Origin: Verrucomicrobiota bacterium
Lineage (GTDB): Bacteria; Verrucomicrobiota; Verrucomicrobiia; Limisphaerales; J093
Direction: 5' to 3'
NCBI GenBank assembly: GCA_022710935.1
Contig: JAKLFY010000064.1
Span: forward strand, 1-37,149
DNA length: 37,149 bases
In this document: positions 17,806 through 24,085 of the stretch, piece by piece
Position numbering within the stretch: position 1 is the first letter of the stretch
Layout of the letters: each line of letters starts with the position of its first letter
Notes under the pieces: generated by a model
What the model saw: the letters and a program-made list of their open reading frames with translations, nothing else
Databases searched by the model: none
Told to the model about the DNA's origin: nothing
Made by a program: the position numbers and the translations under genes

Positions 17806-17827
17806 GACTCGAAGATCTGCCCAGTGT

Positions 17828-18634
17828 TCAACCGCCCACGGCCGCGTAGCGCCGGATGCCCCGATCCCATGCGAAGCGCGCCAGGCCATAGAGCGCCACC
17901 ACCCAAAACGACTGAATCAACAGCCCGCGCCAGAGCTCGTCTCCGGTGATGCGGCCCAGGTAGATGCTGACCGGGAAATAGAGCTGGTAGGGGAAGGGCG
18001 TGTAACTGAGCGCCTGGGCCAGGGCGGACGGCAGGATATCGAGAGGAAAGAGGTGGCCGCCGGCGATGTACTCGAATGCGAACAGGATGAAGATAAACGT
18101 CGAGACTTCGAGCACCCAAAAGGCCAGCAAGGCGATCGTATAGGACATCAGGAACTGCAGGAGCGCCGTCAGAACCGTCGAAGCCAGGAACAACGCAAGC
18201 GTCAGCCCATCCGACGGCAGCACGAAATGCGACCTCTGGACCACGATGAACAGGATCACCGGCAGCGCCGCAACAGCCGTGTAAATGATCCGACCCGCCC
18301 CGAATAGGCAGAGCCGGTACGCGAGGTAGTCAATCGGTTTGAGCAGGAACTGGCTGATCCGGCCGTCCTTGATGTCAGCCGCGATCTGCCAGTCGTCCTC
18401 CGCCACCGCCGTGAGGGCATCGACGACCGTGGCGAGCAGGTAGTACGACGTCATCGTCGCCAGCGAGTAGCCGGCGATCCGCGGACTGTCCGCATTGCTC
18501 GCGAAGATGGCCCGCCACAGGTAAATCGTCGCCATCAGCGGAATCAGGGCAAAACAGGCCCGAAAGAGGAAATTCACCCTGTAGACCAGGGTGTTCTGAA
18601 TCCCCACGCCCACAACATGCCAGTACTTGTTCAC
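17828..18634 (-). CDS. ABC-2 family transporter permease (second of pair)
   Basis: A 268-residue inner-membrane permease with six hydrophobic segments, of the same PF06182-like group as its neighbour. DGRISQFLLKPIDYLAYRL matches the conserved cytoplasmic motif of the family, and YTPFPYQLYFPVSIYLG is near the end. Start is uncertain: a GTG at 18634 (VNKYWHVVGVG) puts the conserved N-terminus first and is preferred. An ATG at 18706 in the same frame would add 24 residues, but its codons lie within a 13-bp inverted repeat and look noncoding. Usual relatives are encoded beside an ATP-binding subunit; here the upstream neighbour encodes a LolA-like secreted protein, so the ATPase is elsewhere or lost. 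Confidence 0.83.
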   Translation of the reverse strand: MNKYWHVVGVGIQNTLVYRVNFLFRACFALIPLMATIYLWRAIFASNADSPRIAGYSLATMTSYYLLATVVDALTAVAEDDWQIAADIKDGRISQFLLKPIDYLAYRLCLFGAGRIIYTAVAALPVILFIVVQRSHFVLPSDGLTLALFLASTVLTALLQFLMSYTIALLAFWVLEVSTFIFILFAFEYIAGGHLFPLDILPSALAQALSYTPFPYQLYFPVSIYLGRITGDELWRGLLIQSFWVVALYGLARFAWDRGIRRYAAVGG

Positions 18635-18689
18635 CGCGCCCAACCCGGAGACTTCATAAGGCTTCGCGGAGTTCCATATCCGGGCTGTG

Positions 18690-18797
18690 GCAAAACCGCG
18701 CCCCAACGCGGAGAAGGATCAACGCCGTATTACCCACAAGCGAAGGCCTTGTGAGCAGACAGGATTCTCATGACTCCCTCCCGCGGCGCGGTTTTGC
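18690..18797. repeat. 13-bp inverted repeat upstream of the permease operon
   Basis: GCAAAACCGCGCC at 18690-18702 is the exact reverse complement of GGCGCGGTTTTGC at 18785-18797, with 82 bp between. The left arm overlaps the alternative N-terminus of the second permease. Confidence 0.75.
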
Positions 18798-18801
18798 TCG
18801 G

Positions 18802-18874
18802 CTAGCGCGCATGAGTGCACCTTTCGATGACATCGGCTCCGCGTTCTCAGAAGTTGGTGAGAAATGCGCGCTAG
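18802..18874. repeat. Short palindromic element, copy 2 (ends CTAGCGCGCAT)
   Basis: CTAGCGCGCAT at 18802-18812 and ATGCGCGCTAG at 18864-18874 form perfect 11-bp inverted ends around 51 bp. It differs from copy 1 (15792-15867) by one symmetric base pair in each arm and has nearly the same length. Its right end supplies the TAG stop codon of the LolA-like gene. Confidence 0.85.
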
Positions 18875-19632
18875 GCCGCGGGCTTCGCAAACTTCGCGTC
18901 CTCGATGACTTCGTTGTGCCTGATCTCCTTGACCTTGATCGAGAACTCCGCCCCCGGTTGTCCCGGGATGTCGGTGCGGATGCGCATGAGGTGCGGGTAT
19001 TTGATCCCGCCCACCACGCGATGATCCGAGAAGAGCATCTGCAGTTTCATCCGACCGTCTGCCGTGTTGAACTCGGAATCCTGGCGCACCAGGATCCCGT
19101 TCGCGGCATCGAAATACCAGCGCTCGACCGCCTCTGCTGACGGCTTGGCTTCGAGCACGGACACGTCGGCGCCGTTGACCTTCTCCGTGCCCTTGTAGGT
19201 CAGGTTCGTGTAGACGGTTCGGAGATGCAGGTCCCGGTAGAAATCAGCGTCGCGCTTCTGTTTGGCCAATTCGTCTCCCTCTTTCACCCGCAGCCCGGCA
19301 AAGGGGTTCTTGGACCAGGCGACTTGCCCGTCAAAGCCATCGAGCATCTTGCCCATTCCCGCGATGTCGATCTCCGCCAACTGTTTGTTCGGCGCTTTGG
19401 CGTACTGGGTCCAATCCAGGGCCGCGGGCATCCCCGGGCCCTCGAACGACGCCTTCATGATCCGGGTCGTCACCTTCTCGATCGCGACACGGCCTCCCAT
19501 GGCCTCGGTGTACCGATCCAGAACGGCATCAATCTGCTTGTCTGCGGGGGTGGCATCGGCAGCCAGGCCAGACAGGCGCGTCAGAGGCGCAAGGGCAATG
19601 AGTCCAGTCAATGCAAGCAACAGTGTCTTCAT
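18871..19632 (-). CDS. Secreted LolA-like (outer-membrane lipoprotein-sorting fold) protein
   Basis: A 253-residue exported protein of unknown function. It has a Leu-rich signal peptide (MKTLLLALTGLIALAPL) and then a domain starting DRYTEAMGGRVAIEKVTTRIMK, followed by WTQYAKAPNKQ, a GFDGQVAW turn, YFDAANGILVR and a final DAKFAKPA. This pattern is found in Acidobacteria and Verrucomicrobiota proteins annotated as outer-membrane lipoprotein-sorting-like, which share the open beta-barrel of LolA and may bind lipids or other hydrophobic ligands. ATG at 19632 was chosen because the signal peptide begins there; upstream the frame runs into the tRNA gene. The stop codon lies inside a palindromic element. 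Confidence 0.65.
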   Translation of the reverse strand: MKTLLLALTGLIALAPLTRLSGLAADATPADKQIDAVLDRYTEAMGGRVAIEKVTTRIMKASFEGPGMPAALDWTQYAKAPNKQLAEIDIAGMGKMLDGFDGQVAWSKNPFAGLRVKEGDELAKQKRDADFYRDLHLRTVYTNLTYKGTEKVNGADVSVLEAKPSAEAVERWYFDAANGILVRQDSEFNTADGRMKLQMLFSDHRVVGGIKYPHLMRIRTDIPGQPGAEFSIKVKEIRHNEVIEDAKFAKPAA

Positions 19633-19694
19633 AAAGGGATGCCAATAAGGCGACGCCGGACCGGGCGTGTCAATCCAGGACTGTTCATTGGGAA

Positions 19695-19785
19695 TGGCGG
19701 AGAGAGGGAGATTCGAACTCCCGGTGGGGTATAAGCCCACTCACGCTCTCCAGGCGTGCGCATTAAACCACTCTGCCATCTCTCC
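19695..19785 (-). tRNA. tRNA-Ser, anticodon GGA
   Basis: On the minus strand the acceptor 5' arm GGAGAGA (19779-19785) pairs with TCTCTCC (19699-19705). The anticodon stem ACGC/GCGT encloses the loop CTGGAGA, giving anticodon GGA (reads UCC). A long variable arm typical of serine tRNAs follows, and the T arm contains GGAGTTCGAATCTCC. Discriminator G and an encoded CCA end at 19695. The 5' end faces the recombinase gene. Confidence 0.95.
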
Positions 19786-19790
19786 AGCCA

Positions 19791-21035
19791 TTGATAATCA
19801 GCAACTTACAGATCACGAGCCAAATTCACTTTGACAATCTGATACTGAAATCTGATACTGTTTGCGTGCAAGACGACGCAGCAGCGTCCGCAAGGCTCTG
19901 GCAAAAGACCCCAGTGCCCAATTTGGTTCGTTACCGATCATCGGGGACCTTATTCGCACGGGTTCGGGTCAAGGGCAAGCTGATTCGGCGTTCGCTCGAA
20001 ACCAAGGCTCTCTCCATCGGGAAGTTGCGCCTGGCCGACCTGGAGAAGGCTGAACGACAAAGCGCCGAGCACGCCCTGGAGTGCGAAGGTGGCAAAATGA
20101 CCTTCGGCGACGCGCTCAAGATCTACCGGGCACGGCTCCACGGCGACCCTTCTCTCAAACCCCGCACCAAAGCGCACCGGGAAGAACGAATCGCGGCCAT
20201 CCTGAAGACCTGGCCGGCGCTTGAGAAAACCGACGTGCGCAAGATCGCCAAGCAGGACTGTCTTCTGTGGGCCGCGGGCTACACCACAAGCGCGGTCAAT
20301 TTCAACAAGACCGTGCAGACCTTGCGCGTGATCCTGGAGGTTCCGATCGAGGCCGGCATCCGCTACGACAACCCGGCGCGCTTCATCAAAACGATGAAGG
20401 TACGCCTCAAACCCCTTCAACTCCCGAGCCGGGCGCAGTTCCATGAAATGGTGAAGAGCGTCCGCGTAGTGAACAAGCGATTCAGTCATGACGCCGCGGA
20501 CCTGATTGAGTTCTTGGCCTATGGCGGATTCCGAAAGAGTGAAGCCGAGAACATTCGCTGGACCGATTGTGATTTCGACCGAGGAGAGATTCTCGTGCGA
20601 GGGGACCCGGAGACTGGCACGAAGAACTGGACCGTTCGAACCGTTCCCATGATTCCCGAAATGCGTCGGCTCTTGGAACGGTTACGTGCGGAGCGTCCGG
20701 AAACCACAGCTAGCCAAAAAATCATGGCGGTTTCTCGGTGCAACGGGTCCCTTCGGAACGCCTGTCAAAGGCTGGGCATACCAAGGATCACCCACCACGA
20801 TCTGCGCCATCTCTTTGCCACGACTTGCATCGAATCGGGCGTCGATATTCCGACCGTGGCGCGGTGGTTGGGCCACCAGGACGGCGGCGCCCTTGCGATG
20901 AAGGTCTACGGTCACCTGCGCAACGAACACTCAGCCAACATGGCCAAGAGAGTGAGCTTCGATGCTACGCCACAGCCCGACGGGGTCACAGACACCGCTG
21001 GCAAGGCCGCCGAAGGTGGACGCGTGCCGACATGA
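19791..21035 (+). CDS. Tyrosine recombinase / integrase
   Basis: A 414-residue site-specific recombinase of the phage-integrase type. The catalytic residues are all present: Arg248 in GGFRKSE, His336-x-x-Arg339 in HHDLRH, His362 in LGHQDGG and the nucleophile Tyr373 in KVYGHLR. The N-terminal part has an arm/core-binding layout, with SSGTLFARVRVKGKLIRRSL near 50-70. It would cut and rejoin DNA at an attachment site, probably the adjacent tRNA-Ser region. The first ATG at 19791 lies only 5 bp from the tRNA; a GTG at 19866 is a more natural start for the conserved domain. No excisionase or cargo genes are evident, so it may be a solitary or relic integrase. Confidence 0.9.
   Translation: MIISNLQITSQIHFDNLILKSDTVCVQDDAAASARLWQKTPVPNLVRYRSSGTLFARVRVKGKLIRRSLETKALSIGKLRLADLEKAERQSAEHALECEGGKMTFGDALKIYRARLHGDPSLKPRTKAHREERIAAILKTWPALEKTDVRKIAKQDCLLWAAGYTTSAVNFNKTVQTLRVILEVPIEAGIRYDNPARFIKTMKVRLKPLQLPSRAQFHEMVKSVRVVNKRFSHDAADLIEFLAYGGFRKSEAENIRWTDCDFDRGEILVRGDPETGTKNWTVRTVPMIPEMRRLLERLRAERPETTASQKIMAVSRCNGSLRNACQRLGIPRITHHDLRHLFATTCIESGVDIPTVARWLGHQDGGALAMKVYGHLRNEHSANMAKRVSFDATPQPDGVTDTAGKAAEGGRVPT
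19836..19860. repeat. Direct repeat AATCTGATACTG x2 near the integrase start
   Basis: AATCTGATACTG at 19836-19847 and 19849-19860, 13-bp period, in an AT-rich stretch between tRNA-Ser and the conserved part of the integrase. The spacing and position suit integrase arm-type sites or an operator; this is an inference. Confidence 0.7.
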
Positions 21036-21068
21036 CCCCCGCATCGTTCTTGCTTCCTCGAGTTTGTC

Positions 21069-21102
21069 CCGGAGACCGAGCGCGTGGAGCGACGGTCTCC
21101 GG
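21069..21102 (+). other. Hairpin downstream of the integrase
   Basis: CCGGAGACCG (21069-21078) pairs perfectly with CGGTCTCCGG (21093-21102) around a 14-base loop, 34 bases after the integrase stop. No T run follows, so it is either a weak terminator or a REP-like repeat. Confidence 0.5.
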
Positions 21103-21641
21103 ATTCGTTACTCCGTTGTCTGCACCACCGGCGCCAACCGGGACTCGAAGGGACTCGGCCTTGGCGCACAGCCAACTGACCGCCGGGGGCAGCGGACCGA
21201 AACGCACCGCAGTGCCCCCTGCGATCGGCGGCGGGTGACAAGTCGGGGTGACAACGGCCCGCAGATCGAACCCGCAACGCGCCCGTCCGTTTGGCTCCCC
21301 TGATCCTCGCGCTCGCAAACCGTCTCGAGGGAGCTTCATCTGGCAATCGACGGCATTCATCTTCCCCATGGATTCCATGTTTTCACCCCCGCATGGCCAA
21401 GCCCCGTGTTCGCTTCTGACCGGCGTCACCGACTGTCAAGCTGGATCACGATGCGCACCGCCCGGCAGACCTTTGCTCCGCCGCTCGCCGAAAGACCGGC
21501 GCCCTCGCCGGAACTCGACGCCTTGGTCCCTGCAGGGCTCCCCCTCTCCAACCGCCGACGCGATCTACCGAGGATCGCACGGGATCCAAAACTGACTGAC
21601 GAGATAGTCGCCGCTGTCCACCGGGTGCCCAACGGTGGCGC
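21103..21641. other. Gap after the integrase; no gene recognised
   Basis: Several short frames are open here, but none resembles a protein I know. A T-arm-like GACTCGAAGGGACTCGG occurs near 21139-21155 without the rest of a tRNA. The stretch may be decayed element DNA. Confidence 0.35.
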
Positions 21642-22010
21642 TCACGCGCAGCGCTTTGCCGAGCATGAGCGCCAACTCAAGCTATCACGATATTGTGCGG
21701 CAAGTACTCCGCCCCAGCACGCCGCGTGACGGGCGCGACCCCGGCGGTCCTGCGATTGCGACCGGCGCTTCCCCTTCCTCGCGCGAATCTGCCGGCTGGA
21801 TTGGTCGTGGGCCTCGCGGGACTGGCTCGCCGAACGCTGCGACTTCGCCATCGGCTTGCCGGCGTGCTCCTGCTCCCACTGCTTCGCGACCGCAGCGCGA
21901 ACCGCCGCCAGTTGCTTGGCGCTGACGGGGTGCAGTTTGGCCCAGCCGGCGCGAACCCGTTCGCCGAGCTTGCGCAGATTCGCCGCCGCTTTCGTGTTGT
22001 CGTCGCTCAT
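21642..22010 (-). CDS. Small hypothetical protein paired with a sigma-like gene
   Basis: A 122-residue protein I do not recognise. The first 55 residues look real, being helical and charged (NLRKLGERVRAGWAKLHPVS, then AVAKQWEQEH). The C-terminal half turns into Arg/Ser-rich sequence ending in Cys- and Trp-containing residues, which suggests a frameshift or read-through into noncoding DNA. It starts 4 bases after the stop of the upstream sigma-region-4-like gene, so the two are probably translated together and may work together, for example as a regulator and a small helical partner. That role is inference from spacing only. Confidence 0.45.
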   Translation of the reverse strand: MSDDNTKAAANLRKLGERVRAGWAKLHPVSAKQLAAVRAAVAKQWEQEHAGKPMAKSQRSASQSREAHDQSSRQIRARKGKRRSQSQDRRGRARHAACWGGVLAAQYRDSLSWRSCSAKRCA

Positions 22011-22014
22011 GGCT

Positions 22015-22314
22015 TCAACCTCGTTCCTCGACCAATTCGCGCGCCAGGGCCAGACACCGTTGGATCTGCATCCGCATCGCGTCCGGGGTCGTGGCGAAAG
22101 TCTCGGCGAGCTCCCCGTAATCCAGCCCCTCGATAAAGTGGAGCGTCAAATACACGACGCAGGGCGGCTTGGAGGCAGCCAGCAATGCCAGAGCAGCTTC
22201 GAGTCTCTCGCGATCCTCGTCGAAGACCGGCTGCTCCACTACCGTCGCTTCGACCGCGCGTCGAATCTCCTCGATGTCGAGGGAGACCACGGGCCGGTTG
22301 CCTGGTCCGCGCAA
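22015..22314 (-). CDS. Sigma-70 region 4-like protein, apparently N-terminally truncated
   Basis: A 99-residue product whose second half fits region 4 (type 2) of ECF-like sigma factors: LEAALALLAASKPPCVVYLTL, then HFIEGLDYGELAETFATTPDAM and RMQIQRCLALARELV, a helix-turn-helix with a recognition helix. The -10-binding region 2 is absent. The start is a TTG; the frame stays open upstream to beyond 22440, and LPTRLADYLRGPGNRPVVSLD across the TTG still reads like protein, so the true start may be further up or the gene may have lost its 5' part, possibly when the transposon remnant to its right arrived. Without region 2 it cannot act as a normal sigma factor. Confidence 0.5.
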   Translation of the reverse strand: MRGPGNRPVVSLDIEEIRRAVEATVVEQPVFDEDRERLEAALALLAASKPPCVVYLTLHFIEGLDYGELAETFATTPDAMRMQIQRCLALARELVEERG

Positions 22315-22443
22315 ATAATCAGCCAGCCGCGTTGGCAGGACCGTGCGATGGCGCAGGAGGCCAAGCTGACAGCGGCTTCTCCTACCCTGGAGGACGCGAT
22401 CGAGGCGAAGGTCACTGCGGAGGCGGTGATGTCCTAAGCTTCC

Positions 22444-23342
22444 TGTAAAAACCGACCGGGTGCAGACACGCTCCGGTCAAACAGAAAGCAAAAGACATCC
22501 ATGAAACGCCAACTTCCCAGCCAGATCCTCGAACAACAGTTCTTCAGCCTCGCCGCTCGCCGGGCTGCACTCTCCGAATCGATTCAACTTGGCGCACAGC
22601 TCATGCTCCAGAAGGCCGTCGAACTCGAAGTGACTGAGTTCCCGGGCCGAGAACACTACGGCCGCAGTGGGGACGAACCGCTCCGGGCTTACCGCAACGG
22701 CTACGAGGATCAGCAGGTCCAGACTGCGGAAGGCCCGCTGCATCTCAAGATGCCCCAAGTCCGTGACACCATCGAGGAGTTCGAGAGCGTGTGGCTGCGG
22801 GCACTGGTCCGGCGGAGCGACAAGCTACCGGAGAAGGCTCGACCTTGGTTGAAAAGACTGCTGCAGAAAGCATTCACCGCAGCGACCTACAAGAAAGGAT
22901 TTGAACAGGCGCAAGGGATTGTGGCGACGTATCGAGAGCAGTTCCCCGAAGCCATGAAGTGCCTGGCGACGGACCTGGAGGAAGTCCTGACCGCATTGCG
23001 CTTTCCCGAGAGTCACCGTAAGCGCATCCGCCTACGAACCTGTTGGAGCGTCTGTTCGGAGAGGGGCAGCGTCGAGCGAAGGTCATCCCTCGGTTCATGA
23101 GCGAAAAGTCGGGGTTGAGCCTGATGTTTGCCGTTCTGGTCGATGCGTCGGCGGCTTGGCGCGGAGTTAAGGTTAGCCCCGCCGCTGCCCTCGAATTGGA
23201 ATCACTGAGGACTCTCACGAAGGCTCCGCAGGCCGCGCGACTGGCAGCATAAGAGCCGTAACCGAGAAAGGCACGCCAGCATCCCGCACACCTGGCGACC
23301 AAGTGCATCGCCCGGACCAAGAGCTGCATTCGGAGATTTACA
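22444..23342 (+). mobile_element. Possible IS256-type element remnant with TGTAAA ends
   Basis: The transposase remnant is flanked by TGTAAAAACCGA at 22444 and, in inverted orientation, TGTAAATCTCCGAATGCAG ending at 23342; both contain a following TGCAG. The match is imperfect and I found no target-site duplication, so the borders are tentative. Confidence 0.35.
22501..23252 (+). pseudogene. IS256/Mutator-family transposase, core deleted and frameshifted
   Basis: The 5' part encodes the family N-terminus (EFPGREHYGRSGDEPLRAYR, then TAEGPLHLKMPQVRDT). At about 22825 the frame jumps from RRSDKL directly to LPEKARPWLKRLLQKAF, which normally lies after the catalytic domain, so roughly the central DDE core is missing. 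A second lesion near 23030, probably loss of one base after RKRIR, puts the conserved end (LLERLFGEGQRRAKVIPRF, then LMFAVLVDASAAWRGV) into another frame that closes at 23252. The gene cannot make an active transposase. Whether it can be mobilised by a complete relative depends on its ends, which are uncertain. Confidence 0.85.
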
Positions 23343-23370
23343 TTGCGACCGCTTGATTTACGCTGCGCTC

Positions 23371-23934
23371 GTGAGCGACGTCACGCGCATCCTGGACCGT
23401 GTGCAGCAGGGCGACGCCAAAGCCGCTGAGGACCTGTTGCCGCTGGTATACCAAGAATTGCGCAAGCTTGCCGCCCAGAAGATGGCCCTGCAGCCGCCGG
23501 GCCAAACCCTTCAGGCCACCGCGCTGGTGCACGAGGCCTGGCTCAGGCTCACCGCCGACAGCCAGCCGTCGTGGAATGATCGGCAGCATTTCTTTCGCGC
23601 CGCCGCCGAGGCCATGCGCCACGTGCTTGTGGATCGAGCTCGGGTTAAGGAGAGCCAGAAACGGGGTGCGGGTCCCTTCCGTGTGAGTCTCGACGAAGTC
23701 GATCTTGCGACGACCACTCCACCGGAAATCCTGCTCGTCGTGGACGAGGCCCTGCAAGCCCTCGAACGCGAACATCCGGATAAAGCGGAGTTGGTGAAGC
23801 TGCGGTTTTACGTGGGCCTCAACGTGACGGAGACCGCGCAGACTCTGGGACTTTCGGAGAAAACTATCCAACGGAACTGGATCCACGCCCGTGCGTGGCT
23901 CTTTCGAGAGATCAATCGCCTGATGCGCACATAG
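23371..23934 (+). CDS. ECF-type RNA polymerase sigma factor
   Basis: A 187-residue sigma factor of the sigma-70 ECF group common in Planctomycetota and Verrucomicrobiota (PF07638 type). Region 2 spans DLLPLVYQELRKLAAQKM to ALVHEAWLRL, and FFRAAAEAMRHVLVDRAR is the characteristic -10-recognition part. Region 4 is ELVKLRFYVGLNVTETAQTL followed by the recognition helix SEKTIQRNWIHARAWL. It directs RNA polymerase to specific promoters. GTG at 23371 was chosen because it begins the conserved DVTRILDRVQQGD; a TTG at 23353 is also in frame. The next gene, 151 bp downstream on the same strand, encodes a Ser/Thr kinase, and the pairing of this sigma type with such kinases suggests control by phosphorylation. 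Confidence 0.92.
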   Translation: MSDVTRILDRVQQGDAKAAEDLLPLVYQELRKLAAQKMALQPPGQTLQATALVHEAWLRLTADSQPSWNDRQHFFRAAAEAMRHVLVDRARVKESQKRGAGPFRVSLDEVDLATTTPPEILLVVDEALQALEREHPDKAELVKLRFYVGLNVTETAQTLGLSEKTIQRNWIHARAWLFREINRLMRT

Positions 23935-24085
23935 TCGGACGCGTTACAATCGATCGCGCTTCCGGATCTTGGCTGCTGGTAGTTTTGTCGGGGATCGGCG
24001 GCTTCGAGACCCTCGTGATCTTTTCTGACCGCTTTTGTCCGGGAATCTCGTTACTGTGTGTGAAGACCGAGAACTGTCATCGCCC

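Noticed and set aside
21120-21240. Second tRNA or attR-like tRNA fragment on the minus strand
   Set aside because: A T-arm-like GAGTCCCTTCGAGTCCC is present, but no matching acceptor, D or anticodon arms can be formed, and it does not match tRNA-Ser.
22326-22437. Plus-strand protein end reading AMAQEAKLTAASPTLEDAIE before the transposase remnant
   Set aside because: It looks protein-like, but its frame further upstream is antisense to the sigma-like gene and I could not tie it to any family.
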